Source: Rhabdophis nuchalis (lineage: Eukaryota > Chordata > Lepidosauria > Squamata > Natricidae). From it: 64,000 nucleotides of DNA. The translations under genes and the position numbers were made by a program. Below are positions 22,839 to 34,570 of the stretch, piece by piece. Location: positions 45,884,605 to 45,948,604 of the forward strand of contig CM077643.1 of NCBI GenBank assembly GCA_039707465.1, given 5' to 3'. Under the pieces are notes generated by a model. That model had not been told where the DNA came from, did not search any database, and worked only from the letters and a program-made list of their open reading frames with translations. Position 1 is the first letter of the stretch. Every line of letters starts with the position of its first letter.

Positions 22839-24229
22839 GTTAACTAGAACTCTCAAGATTCCTCAGTTCTGCAGCTGAAAGAGTGCCTCGCTCAATGTTA
22901 GAACATGTATTTTGCAGGCATAAAGTTATTTCTAGCTTTTCCATTTTAAAAATGTATTTGGCTGATTGTGGAATTTATAACCATGGCATGCCAGTCTGTA
23001 ACATTTTACAATCAGATATTAAACACTATTGAATAACACCACTGAATAAAGCAAATCAATAATGCATAAACAACCCCTTCCAAAGTCCTCAAACTGTAGT
23101 GATAAAATGCAAAACAAAAACAAAACAAAAACCTGGATGGGAATGCTTGTTTATAAAAACAGGTCTTTGATTTCTCTTAAGCTCAGCATATAAAGGCAAA
23201 AGCCACTTCTCGGTTGCAGTTAGGTCTTGGCCTACTTGTTTCTGCCTATAATAAGGTCCTCTTAGTAATGCCGGTAATAAGCCCATAGATGACAAGCACC
23301 ACTTTCAGCTAGAAAAGTAGTAGGTACATTGTTCCGTTAGGTAAGCAGGACTCAAGACATAAGAGGATTTGTTTGTTAAAAACCATACAAGAAGCTAGTG
23401 CAAGCACCACAGGTTCCTAGAGGGAAACACACAACAGAAGATTGGTTGCTGCATTTTGGACCCATCACATTCACAATTTCCTTCAAAGATTCCTGTACAT
23501 AAATGCATTCCAGTAATCTATTTGAGAGGTGGCTACCATATGGATCAGGGTAGAGGTTAGTTAGTGAAGCACACCTAAGTGGGATCAAGCACATCTCTTA
23601 CTACTATGCTCACATCCAGAGTATAAGCCCTCCCCTTCAGGGAGAATGTAACTCACTCCAAGGTTGGTAACATCCCTTCCAAAGAATAAAATTACCACCA
23701 ACCCTCAGATTTTAGCTTCAACTTTAATCCCTCATCAAGGCTGCATTCCAGTCCAAGCAGGAAGTAACCATAGTGCCAACTCCCCTAAAAAAGAAATCTG
23801 AATCATTCACATAAAGATGGCACCCATGATTTTTATAGTGTTATAATTACTTTTATATATTTGCTGCTTAATTGTATGTCACCCAGAATCACTTCCTGTG
23901 AGATCAGTGGCCATATAAATGTGATCGATCAATCCTTCCATCATTACTGTCTCTTCCTTTCATTTCCAGCTATCTCACCTACTTTCTAGCTCTAGTTCTG
24001 TTTCCATCACTAAATCTATTATCATTCTCTCACAGTTCCTGAAGTTGAGTTTCTTATTATCTAATTCTTGGTCAATTCAGTATGCCCAATTCAATTGTTT
24101 CTCATCAATCCAATTCTCATATATCTAAACTAGAAGAGAATATCTGTAGCTTAGGGTTGAACCATGGGAGTCCAGGGTGCTCTCTGAGCACAGTTGTTTG
24201 GTTGCAGACATTTCATTACCCATCTAGGT
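22839..24229. other. Intergenic, no recognised feature
   Basis: About 1.4 kb of AT-rich sequence. 23720-23910 may be old LINE sequence but I cannot assign it. Confidence 0.4.
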
Positions 24230-24589
24230 CAGGGGTCCCCAACCTTTTTTGCACTAGGGACCGGTTTCATTTTAAAGAAAATTCTGCGGACCAGCTGGCG
24301 TAGAGGAGGAGCGGGGGGGGAGGGGGAACAGGCGGCGCATGGGCATGCGGGGGGGGGATTTGGCTCACTCGGCCCTCTAGGGCCTCCAACGGCGCAAACA
24401 GCCGCGCATGCGCATGCGCACACAGGGGGGAGTCGGCTCACTCGGCCCTCTAGGGCCTCCAACTGTGCTCTCCCGCATCCGGCGCACACTCTCTCCAGGG
24501 GGCTGCCCCATCCTCTCCGGCCCTGCGGCCCGGTTCCTATCAAGCCACGGACCAGCACCGGTCCACGGCCCAGGGGTTGGGGACCCTTG
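24230..24589. mobile_element. hAT MITE, CAGGGGTCCCCAACC family (360 bp)
   Basis: Ends CAGGGGTCCCCAACC and GGTTGGGGACCCTTG. Exact 8-bp duplication ATCTAGGT (24222-24229, 24590-24597). GC-rich inside, with a repeated block (CTCACTCGGCCCTCTAGGGC at about 24363 and 24437) and GCATGCGC runs. Terminal sequence with GCGGACC / GGTCCACGG is of a type widespread in tetrapods (possibly OposCharlie-like; inference). Confidence 0.88.
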
Positions 24590-24597
24590 ATCTAGGT

Positions 24598-25072
24598 AAC
24601 ATCATCATAAACCTTCCATTGATATTAAGGCAGGATTCCTACTATAAGCTTGCAGACACCGTGTTAGATCTCAACATTTACCTGCCATAGTTGTATCAAT
24701 CTCCAGAGTTTTCACAAGTACTTGATCTACATTATTTGATGTGGGGGGAAATTCAACCTATTTTTAAAAGTTGAGCAATATATTTTAAAACACAAAAAGC
24801 TTTGATGTATGGAAAAAAACTTTTATTCAAATGTTGGGGGAAAAATTGGGAAAATGTTGGGCAATACAGTAGGCAATAAAATAAGATGCAACTGCCATGC
24901 ACCTTTAACCTCCCAGATTTTTAAAACAATCATTTGAAAAGTAAATATTATACAAGTTTGAAACTGTCAAACCTGCCTGAAGTAAAAAAATTCGTATAGG
25001 AAAAATTGACACTGGAAAATTTTCCAAAAGCATTTTTAGTTTGGCTGTTTTCTCCCATTTCTCTGCGTAAAA
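24598..25072. other. Intergenic, no recognised feature
   Basis: AT-rich sequence between two MITEs. Confidence 0.4.
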
Positions 25073-25080
25073 CTATAGGG

Positions 25081-25585
25081 CAGGGATGGCTAATCTTTTT
25101 GTCATTGTGTGACAAAGCGCCTGCAAACACATGCATGCGCATGCAATAGCGCACACATGCACCCGCACCCATGCAATGTGCATGCGACACCCCCCCACAT
25201 GCGTGCCCACCCCCCTGCACATGCATGCATGAATCCCCACACACACACACCCGCGGATATGCACATAACCCCCTGCACCCCATTTTGGGCCTAGTAGTCT
25301 TCCCTACAGCCTCCTGGGGTCAGAAATGGGCTGTAGGAGGCCCGTGCTGCACCCCCTTGCAGCCCTTCAGCACACAACCCCATGCATGCAAACCTGACAC
25401 ACACCCCCACTCCCCCACTGGCATGTGTGTCACCCGCATGCACCCCACTCCCACTCCCAAAAATCAGCTGGCCGGCAGGAGGCGCATGCGCATGCACAGT
25501 GCAGCTGAGCTCACATGCCTACATGCTTGCAGAGAGGGCTCTGTGGGCCACCTGTGACATACGTGCCATACGTTCGCCATCACAG
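25081..25585. mobile_element. hAT MITE, GATGGC-ended, CA/TG-rich (505 bp)
   Basis: Ends CAGGGATGGCTAATC and GTTCGCCATCACAG. Target duplication CTATAGGG (25073-25080) and CTCTAGGG (25586-25593). The interior alternates purine and pyrimidine (GCATGCGCATGC, CACACACACA, ACATGCATGCATG), which can favour Z-DNA. Confidence 0.8.
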
Positions 25586-25593
25586 CTCTAGGG

Positions 25594-26121
25594 CTGCTTA
25601 GCAAGGCTCTTTACTGCTCTCTATTAGTTATCCAGACAACTTTAGCGCAGATATGGTATGGCTAACCTTGGTTTGGGAGAGCAAGGCCCCTTACACAGCT
25701 AATATTACATTGATGTCTGGTTCCACTGTCAGGCTAGAACCAGGAAAATATAAATTCAACCTTTTCTCCACCATAAAATTTGCTGGCTAGTTCACCCATT
25801 ATATTTATCTGTAATCTAACTGTTTGGCTTTCATTACTGCCTTGTATGTAGTCAACCATTATAGTTAGTAAACCACCTTTTAGTGTGAAATATGTACTCA
25901 GCAATCTGGGATGTGTTCCAGACACCATGGATTAATCTAACGTGCATACCGTGTCATAATTAACTTGGTTCCCCACCTTCAATTACCTCAGCTACAAATT
26001 CTCTGATCTGTTGATCTAAATGGCTCCACTAGATGGCGCGTCCTTATTACAGTACTTTGCCTGGATGGTAATAGCCTGTACAGCTGTCAATATTTATCCG
26101 GCAAAGATTTCAGCATAATTG
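25594..26121. other. Intergenic, no recognised feature
   Basis: Unique AT-rich sequence. Confidence 0.4.
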
Positions 26122-26129
26122 CTCTAAAG

Positions 26130-26242
26130 CAGGGGTCTCCAACCTTTGCAACTTTAAGTCTGAAAGACTTCAGCTCCCAGACTTGGCTGAAGCTGAAGCT
26201 GAAGTCCTTCAGACTTAAAGTTGCAAAGGTTGGAGACCCCTG
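26130..26242. mobile_element. Palindromic hAT MITE (113 bp)
   Basis: Near-perfect inverted repeat with ends CAGGGGTCTCCAACC and GGTTGGAGACCCCTG. Exact duplication CTCTAAAG (26122-26129, 26243-26250). Confidence 0.92.
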
Positions 26243-26318
26243 CTCTAAAGTAGCTCTTCCATCAGATGCAACTTACTGCCATCCTGAGTAGCATAACAAC
26301 TGTATATATATATAAACT

Positions 26319-26389
26319 GGGATTCGAACCAGAGAAGTATTACATGTGAGGCAGTTGTAATTGCCACTAGACCACTGGTTCTATCCTGA
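26319..26389 (-). mobile_element. tRNA-like SINE head, minus copy
   Basis: The reverse strand reads GGTCTAGTGGCAATTACAAC (box A-like), then CCTCACATGTAATACTT and GGTTCGAATCCCAG (box B). It resembles tRNA-Val(CAC), but the acceptor stem does not pair, so it is SINE-derived. Confidence 0.6.
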
Positions 26390-26450
26390 CCAGCTGAGAC
26401 AGGGGAATAAGTATATGCTTGTGTCACAACACCCTAGTAAGCCCCAATTA

Positions 26451-26520
26451 AGAACCAGTGGTCTAGTGGCAATTACAACTGCCTCACATGTAATACTTCC
26501 CTGGTTGGAATCCCAGTAAG
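26451..26520 (+). mobile_element. tRNA-like SINE head, plus copy
   Basis: Almost identical to 26319-26389 but inverted, about 60 bases away. Box B is altered (GGTTGGAATCC). Together they form a long hairpin. Confidence 0.6.
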
Positions 26521-26603
26521 GGATAGCTAGCTGATGAGAGCTAAATAGCTTGAAATAGATCTATCCTAGTCTCCCTTGTTTATCTATTTATCAGCTCAAA
26601 ACC

Positions 26604-26604
<1 letters not shown>

Positions 26605-26634
<30 letters not shown>

Positions 26635-26664
26635 CATACATACATACATACATACATACATACA
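26605..26664. repeat. (ATAC)n microsatellite
   Basis: About 15 perfect tetranucleotide units. Confidence 0.95.
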
Positions 26665-27026
26665 TCTCCAAGGTGGTAGAATTTTCAAGTTCAGAAGATC
26701 CAGTAAAACTGAAATTTAAAAAAATACCAGGCACATGCTGGCTGAGATTTCTAATTGTTGTGTGAGCACTCTATGGATAAGGCTTAGATTGAAATTATGG
26801 TTCTCCAAAAATTTGCAGCAGTTATCAAATGTGAGGAAATCCACAAGGGGGGAGGGGGAGGACTCTAGAGTAACCAAAGCAGCAACTGTATCCTATGAAG
26901 AACAAGGGGCATTTCTCTTCACTCTCCCTCTAAATGGAAACCCCTTCCCCACATTTAGGAGGCTTCAGCTTGCTCTGAACAGGATCAAATTATGTCCTCT
27001 GGCCTTTTGCCAATGTGCCCAGATAG
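26665..27026. other. Intergenic, no recognised feature
   Basis: Unassigned sequence between a microsatellite and a MITE. Confidence 0.4.
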
Positions 27027-27034
27027 GATCAGAA

Positions 27035-27223
27035 CAGGGGTCCCCCAACCCCTGGTTCATAGACCGGCACTGGTCCACAGCATGCCAGCAACCGGGTCAT
27101 ACAATCAAGCGAAGCCGCATCCGTGGGATGCAGGCAGCATGCAACACCACACCCCCTCTCATCCGAGGAAAAACCTTTCTTCATGGAGCCAGTCCCTGGT
27201 GCCCAAAAGGTTGGGGGCTACTG
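27035..27223. mobile_element. hAT MITE, CAGGGGTCCCCCAACC family
   Basis: Ends CAGGGGTCCCCCAACCCC and GGTTGGGGGCTACTG. Duplication GATCAGAA (27027-27034) and GATTAGAA (27224-27231). Related to the 24230 copy. Confidence 0.85.
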
Positions 27224-27633
27224 GATTAGAACCCTCATCTCTTCAGCCCAGTGATGCACAATTAAAAAAAACTAATTTAACAGAAGTCTATCTTGTCCTC
27301 TTCACTGCTACCATCATCTTTTCTGGAAAGAATTAAAATTCTGGGCTGTGTCTTTCATCTATAATAGGGGCGTTAAATATACATCGTCACGGCAGCATCA
27401 CATGACATATCCGGACTTTTCCCCCCTTCGCTAAACTGGGCATGGGCATGGCCAGTGCGTGATGAATCCAGCCCACGGGCCAGGAGTTTGACAGCCTTGC
27501 TCTAAAACATACATCAAATTCTTTAAAAACTAAAGTTTTAACTTTTCTAAGGTTCATTTAGAAAGACAAAAGTTTGTTGGAAAGAAAAGTGAATCATGAT
27601 CAGTGGTACGATTCAAATTTTTTTAGTACCGGT

Positions 27634-28091
<458 letters not shown>

Positions 28092-28349
28092 GTACCGGTT
28101 TTATGGGCGTGGCTTGGTGGGCATGGCAGTTGAAGGATACTGTAAAATCTCCATTCCCTCCTCACTCCAGGGGAAGGATACAGCAAAATCCCCATTTCCC
28201 CCTGATCATCTGGGACTCAGGAGGCAGAGAATTGATGGGGTGGGGCCAGTCAGAGGTGGCATTTACCAGTTCTCCGAACTATTCAAAATTTCCACTACCG
28301 GTTCTCCAGAACTGGTCAGAACCTGCTGAATATCACCTCTGATCAGGAC

Positions 28350-29454
28350 AGATATGAGGCAACATCAGAAAAGTGCACGGAGTTCCCCAAGATAGATCTC
28401 ATCTAGATATCTATCAGGCTTCTGCCTCCAATATGTGTCAGGATACCAAGTCCCAGATTTGCTAGCTACCATAGCCATGGACCTCTGGATCCTGCAGCCC
28501 CAAACTCAGTTTTTCGACTGTTCCTTCTAAATCAGGGGGCTGGTAAGAAAGAAGGTAACAAGCAAACCAGACATTTGCACATGTGAAAGCAAACATTTTA
28601 AATGACAGCACTCTTCAGTTTCAGAAAGGGAAGTATTTCGTAGCAATTAAATAAGATCTTGAGGAAGTCTGAAAGATTACCAATGTATTCTCACCTAACT
28701 TTAGCAGATACTATTCTTCAGCTGAAGAGAAGGGCAAAAGCAGACAATAACAATATCTCTGGAATCTGCCTCATTCAGGCATAAGATCACTCCTGCCACT
28801 AAAGCCCAAGACTTTCTGTCCAGGAGGATGGGGAACTCTGGAAGTGTACTGGCCCAAGAAACTGCAGGAAAGATATCAGCGTTCTGATGAGTGAATGAGA
28901 TGATAAAAACATTTAGGGTTCTTTTGTTTGTGCTTATCAACCCAAATCCAAAGGTATGTAGAATTCTTTTCCTGTTATCCATTGGGACTAGATCAATCAC
29001 AGCAAAGGACAGTCCTGATTAAGGACAAGGTCAGAGAAGAGGAGTGGGTGTGAGCCTTGCATTTGTCTTTTGCAACTCTTTATCAGTTTCAACTGTTTTG
29101 AACACGAGGAACCGAACACAGTGGCTGTAGGAAAAACACCAAGAATGAAGAACCCTCTCAAACCATTTCCCTCCCATGGATTTCCTAATGCAGGAAATCA
29201 GCTAAATGGTAAAGCATCTTTGTGAGATGGCTTGTATATCTCCTTAAAAGCTACAAACTGCATTGCCTCTATCTGGAGAAGATCCTTCGTTAAGCAAACT
29301 GTGTTTTCTCCATGTTGATTTACTCCAAAAGCACCCCGTCAGTTCAGAAAGCACCGCTTTATTCTGGGAGGCTCATTTTAATGTAGACTCAGTCAGACCT
29401 TCCAAGTGATTGAGACAATGCAGAAACACGCTATTTGCTGCATTTAATGTAGTG
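28350..29454. other. Intergenic, no recognised feature
   Basis: About 1.1 kb without a supported element. Confidence 0.4.
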
Positions 29455-29700
29455 GATGGAAATTAATCAAGGAGAGAAGCAACCTGGACTTAAGGAGAAA
29501 CTTCTTAACAGTGAGGACAATTGACCAGTGGAACAGCTTGCCTCCAAAAATTGTAGGGGCTTCATCACTGGAGGGTTTTAAGAAAAGACTGGACAGCAAC
29601 CTATCTGAAATAGTATTGGCTCTCCAGCTTGAGCAGGGGGTTGGACTAGAAGATCTCCAAGGTTCCTACCAGCTCTATTCTGATTGAATGTCTATCCAGG
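29455..29700 (+). mobile_element. CR1 LINE 3' end
   Basis: CR1 3' region: CTTAAGGAGAAACTTCTTAA, ACAGCTTGCCTCC, GACTGGACAGCAACC and the terminal GTTGGACTAGAAGATCTCCA with an ATTCTGATTG tail. Confidence 0.85.
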
Positions 29701-30569
29701 TTCCTATAGCCCAAAAACCTATTTGGCAATTTCAAAATCAAAGCATCTGGGTTACAATTCAATGTATAGACTTGCACATTGGTTGGGAAAATATCTTAAG
29801 CACCTAGTTTGCTGAACTTATTAAATTTTAAACTATGATTTATAAACCATAACAAACAAACTCAACTATAAATCAGAAAAGTACAAACCAAGCTCTGTTA
29901 TGGCTCAGTTGAAGCCATGAAGTAGCTGAACTGCCATAGATTTAGATTACAGTAGAATTCTCCAACATACCCATTCTTTGAATAGAGCAAAAAGATAAAT
30001 TTCCTTCATGTTAACCTTGACCATGGACACATATTCATATACTGTAGTTTTCTCAGCAGCAGTGACAATAGATTGTTGTTGCCTTCTTTCAGGATTTTAT
30101 TTTTTACTTTGCAACTTAACCTACACTCCTGATGACCCCTGGAGGAACCTATCCAAGTTCTAGTAAGGCCCAGATCTGCTTAACTCCCAAGCGTAGATAA
30201 GGTCAACCAGGTGCTGCCCCCTGCTGAGATTTTGAATCCACTCCTATACATGAGTTATTTTTGAAATTAAAACCTTTGGGGCTTATGGAAATGCTAAAGC
30301 AGCCACCTAACTTCACATATTCTGGATTTTGTTTTGAGACATTAGGAACAAAATGATATCTGCTAATAATAGCATTAGTGAATCAGCTCATTTGTCATGG
30401 AGATTTCTGAAAGATTTCTAAATGAAAGATGGATGCCAGAAATGTCAATTCTGATGTTGGTAGAAGAAATTATCCAGACAAGAAAATCCCAGCTTTTTCT
30501 GTATGCAGCTTTAGTCCATGAAGCTCATGGCAAACAAATTTAGTCTTTCATATAAATATTTTAAGACAG
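29701..30569. other. Intergenic, no recognised feature
   Basis: AT-rich sequence without a supported element. Confidence 0.4.
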
Positions 30570-30740
30570 GAGAGCCAGTCTGGCCTAGTAGTGAAGGCAA
30601 TAAGTTAAAAACCAAGAGACAGTGAGTTGTAATCCCACCTTAGGGTTGAAGGCCACGTGGGTAACTTTGGGGCCAGTCACTCTCTCTCAGTCCACAGCAT
30701 CAGGCTTGGGCCAAAGCTGATTAGTCATCATAACCAAGAC
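30570..30740 (+). mobile_element. tRNA-derived SINE (family S2)
   Basis: CTGGCCTAGTAGTGAAGGCA (box A region), GTGAGTTGTAATCCCACCTT, then TTTGGGGCCAGTCACTCTCT. Same body as the 49940-50080 and 53190-53500 copies. Confidence 0.65.
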
Positions 30741-30754
30741 ATCAACGCTTAGTT

Positions 30755-30884
30755 CAGGGGTCTGCAAAGTCGGCTCTTTTAAGACTGGTGGACTTCAACT
30801 CCCAGAGTTCCCCAGCCAGCTGGCTGGGGAACTCTGGGAGTTGAAGTCCACCAGTCTTAAAAGAGCCGACTTTGCAGACCCCTG
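30755..30884. mobile_element. Near-perfect palindromic hAT MITE (130 bp)
   Basis: Two arms of about 62 bases (CAGGGGTCTGCAAAG to TTCCCCAGCCAGC and the reverse) around a very short centre. Exact duplication GCTTAGTT (30747-30754, 30885-30892). Confidence 0.93.
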
Positions 30885-30892
30885 GCTTAGTT

Positions 30893-32304
30893 GATCAAAA
30901 AAAATGGATCAAGTACTTGCAAAAAATTCTAGGAGAAAAAAAAAATCTACAAACCAACCACCTAACAAAGTAGTCATTCTTCCTGCCCATTGGTAATAAC
31001 ATTTAATAACAAATTAAAATAAGACACGTACAGGCCAAATGTCATGTTTTGCACGTACTAGTGGCTATCTTGGAAAATGGGAATGCAACAATTATTCTAT
31101 TTTTGTTTAAACCCACCTATTTGTGCAAGACGTTGAGGGACAGATAGGCTTACAACTACAATGGTTGAAAGGAAAATATTGCCAAAATGTTATCTGTTAA
31201 AATCGGCCGTAATGACTTGACTCTAAAACTACCTCTCCCTACTGATCCTTCCAAGTACCCAGAGAAAACAGTCCAAAAATAATCTAACAGCGAACTATTG
31301 CTGCCGCTGTGCAAATCTGTGTCCAGCGGTAACCCAAGGTCAAATGCCAGCATGGAATCACATGCCATCAACAGAGCCAAGCCCTTTTGCACAAGATCTC
31401 AGCCTTCGGAGCAAGGTGACTACAGCTCTAGAGACGGGCAATCCCTCTGGAGGCACAGGGGTTAGGTACACGTCAGAAGTCAGCATCTTGGCTAGCAGTG
31501 CTCACGGGAAAGGGAGAACGTAAATGGTTTTTACCTGGTAGTGTTTTTACTGAGGAACTTCACTACAGGTCTGTTTTGCAGCTTCTGTCACTACATGGCT
31601 TAGAAAATGGGGATGAGAGAAAGGAATAAGAATACATTCATTTGGCAGAAAGATAGGTCAAGGATGTTTCATACTACACTTTATAAACAAATTCTTCTCC
31701 TACTAAGAATGCTGTATTCTTGGCCCTTTGCCAATCTCTAGCAGCCTTCCCCAAATGAGTAGCTATAATGCCTGAATCCCAGTGGTAACTGGGAACACCA
31801 GGAGTTTTTTGTCTTAACGTATCTGGAACGCGGGTGGTGGTTTTTGTTTTTTTCCTGCTGAAGGCCAAACTATCTGCAATACTCTCTTGGCTGCAAAGAT
31901 TGCCGTGGTAGCAAGGGGAAGGGAGTGATGTCACATGCATTGCAAACTTAGTTGTGGTTTGTAACCAATGCTTATGGCTTAGCTTGATAGTTGAATCCCA
32001 GACAATTGCAAATTATTTCAGAAGCTCTAATGAAGCAGAACCTGGCTTAGTATAATTATGAATCCAGTTAAACCTGTTTATTTTCCAAGCATTAGATATC
32101 CATGATCAGGATAAAATGTTTACATGCAAAGAAAAGAGGATTAAAACCACTAGCTGGCCTGGTAGTTCCCTTCCCTACTTTGATCTTTACAACCTGGATC
32201 AAAGAACCTTGGTTCATATATCACCTACTGTTATCATCTAGCCAAGAAGTCTCTACTCCAATTATCTGCAGTTGTCTAGGATTTCAGTCACAGGAACTGA
32301 ATTA
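30893..32304. other. Intergenic, no recognised feature
   Basis: 1.4 kb; no supported gene or repeat. Confidence 0.4.
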
Positions 32305-33250
32305 GAACAGAGGTAGAAAGCATCTTGGAGGTCTTCTAGTCCAATCTCTATTCAAGCAGCAGCCCCAGTACCATTTGAGACAAGTACCAGTAGTTGTCAA
32401 TCTCTTAAAAACCTACAGCCCTGATGGCGAACCCATGGCACACGTACCACAAGTGGCACATGGAGCCATTTGTAAGGTCGTGTGAGGCTTGCCTCCGGAG
32501 TGCGAAAAACCGGCCCTACAGGCAAACTGGAAATTCAGGAATGGACTTCAGTAGGCTACCCTGAAGGCTCTGGAGGGCAAAAAACAACCCTAACTGAAAG
32601 TCAGTTCTGGTTTGCTCTTAGGGCTGGTTTTAGCCCTCTGAAGGCTCTGGAGGGCAAAAATGGACCCTGCCCTCCGGAGCCTTCCGGGAGGCCTCCTGAA
32701 GGACCCGGAAGGCTCCGGGGGGACTAAAACCGGCCCTATGAGCAATCTGGAAGTCTGTTTCTGAATTTCCAGTTTGCCCCTAGGGCTGGTTTTTCATGCT
32801 CCGAAGCCTTCTGGGAAGCTCCTGAAGCCTCTGGACCACCTGGACCACCTCCAGGCTATTGTCACACTTCCCAGGCTCCTATAAAGCCTCTGGAGCCTGG
32901 GGAGGCAAAAAAAAGCATGCCAAAAATGGGGGGGAGTGCTGGTCGTGCGCATATAAGCACAGGGGCCATGCACAAAGCATTATGGATGTGGCATGCCCGC
33001 ACACGACCCCCGTGCTCCCCCCGCTTTTGGCACACGAGCCAAAAAAAGGTTCGCCATCTCTACAGTGATAAAGCAACCATAACTTTTGACAGCAAGCTGT
33101 TCCACTGCTTAGTTGTTATCCCTGTTAAGAATTTCTCCTTAATTCCAGGTTGTTTCTCTCCTTGATTAATTTCCATCCAATGTTTCTTGTCTTGCCTTCT
33201 GTCGCTTTGAAAAATAAGTTGACCCCCCTCTTTTCTGTGGCAGCTTCACG
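32305..33250 (-). mobile_element. CR1 LINE 3' region split by a MITE
   Basis: 32305-32418 reads the reverse CR1 terminus (CTTGGAGGTCTTCTAGTCCA). 33066-33250 resumes with AGCAAGCTGTTCCACTG, TTTCTCCTTAATTCCAGGTT and CTTGATTAATTTCCATCCAA. The two parts join without loss once the MITE at 32419-33057 is removed. Confidence 0.8.
32419..33057. mobile_element. hAT MITE, GATGGCGAACC family (about 640 bp)
   Basis: Left end CCCTGATGGCGAACC, right end GGTTCGCCAT. Inserted in CR1, with flanks ACCTACAG (32411-32418) and CTCTACAG (33058-33065). The interior has repeated CTCTGGAGGGCAAAA blocks. Confidence 0.75.
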
Positions 33251-34064
33251 TGGCTTATCGCTTATCCTTTGCTATCTGGAGAAGAGACCAGAACTGAATC
33301 GAGGTCCAAAGCATGGGCTTTATCATTGAACCGTATTCCTTATCCCATGGCAGTTAATTCAACCAAGGAAAACTAACTAGCAATTCTACCCAGAGCTGCA
33401 AAACAATTTTCATTAGGAACCAAGCAAGAGGTCTTGTCCATAGTCCCCACCATAGGGAATTGCCAAGATCAAAATGATCAGTTCTGATTGATCACAATAT
33501 TCTGGAATCTTAGAAAAAACCCTTTAAAGAGAAGTTCCAGGGATTCAATACATTTGTATGCAAAGCATGCACTCTAGCAGTGGAACTCTTGTTTCCTAGG
33601 AATGTATAGGTGTGGTTTAGTTTTCCATTCTCTTCGTAGGCTAGTCTGACTCAATGAAACAAGCCAAGGTCAATCTGAGAACTCCTTACAAAATGCATTC
33701 CTGAAAATCCTGCAGAAATCACTGCAGTGGAATGTTGAGGAGGCTCACTCACTACCACCCATTTCTTCCATCGTCTGCATTAATCCATAACCCAAAACTG
33801 AAGCAGGAACTCTCAGGACCAGTGGGGAAATGTGGATAACCTTTCCATCTGCTGGTGGTTCTTTTCTGTTTTATTGAGAACTTTGATTTTTAGGTTGGTT
33901 AAACATACATTAGTTTTTAAAATAATCTTTTTCGGGAAGTCCTAAAAATACAGTTGGGAATTTTTAACTTTGATGTTTAGAAAAGAAGTTGGGGAAACTG
34001 AAAGTTAGACAGTTATGAAATCAGAAGTCTTGCCTCAATTTTCAAATATGCTTTTGAATATCAG
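33251..34064. other. Intergenic, no recognised feature
   Basis: About 0.8 kb without a supported element. Confidence 0.4.
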
Positions 34065-34570
34065 ATGGCAAATCTAGATACTAAAAAGCAGAGACATCAC
34101 CCTGCCAACAAAAGTGCATACAGTTAAGGCTATGGTTTTCCCAGTTGCAATGTCTGACTGTGAAAGTTGGACGATAAGAAAGGCTGAGCGCCAAAGAATT
34201 GAGGCTTTTGAACTATGGTGCTGGAGAAGACTCTTGCGAGTCCCTTGGACAGCAAGGTGATCAAACCGGTCAGTCCTAGAGGAGATGAACCCTGACTGCT
34301 CTTTAGAAGGCCAGATCCTGAAGATGAAACTCAAATACTTTAGCCACCTAATGAGAAGGAAGGATTCCCTGGAGAAGAGCCTCATGCTGGGAAAGACTGA
34401 GGGCAAAAGAAGAAAGGGACGACAGAGAATGAGGCGACTGGATGGAGTCACCAAAGAAGTAGGCGTGAGCTTAAATGGACTCCAGAGGATGGTAGAGGGC
34501 AGGAAGGCCTGGAGGAACATTGTCCATGGGGTCACGATGGGTCAGACACGACTTCGCAGCTAACAACAAA
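34065..34570 (+). mobile_element. BovB (RTE) LINE, 3' end
   Basis: Matches the BovB ORF C-terminus and 3' end: AGAGACATCACCCTGCCAAC, GGCTATGGTTTTCCCAGTTG, CTGGAGAAGACTCTTGCGAG, and the end GGGTCAGACACGACTTCGCA followed by AACAACAA. A frame from 34285 encodes the last about 90 residues (KYFSHLMRRKDSLEKSLMLG, GRQRMRRLDG). 5'-truncated. BovB is abundant in squamates and known for horizontal spread; it also supplies the tail of Sauria SINEs. Confidence 0.9.

Noticed and set aside
24194..25557. Pro/His/Ala-rich open frames near 24.2-25.6 kb
   Set aside because: They fall inside two GC- or CA-rich hAT MITEs with defined ends and target duplications.
26319..26520. Functional tRNA-Val genes
   Set aside because: The acceptor and anticodon stems do not pair properly, one box B is damaged, and similar tRNA-like heads are common parts of SINEs.
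26605..26664. CRISPR-like regular repeats (this and other tandem tracts)
   Set aside because: Simple tandem microsatellites with no spacers, in a vertebrate genome.
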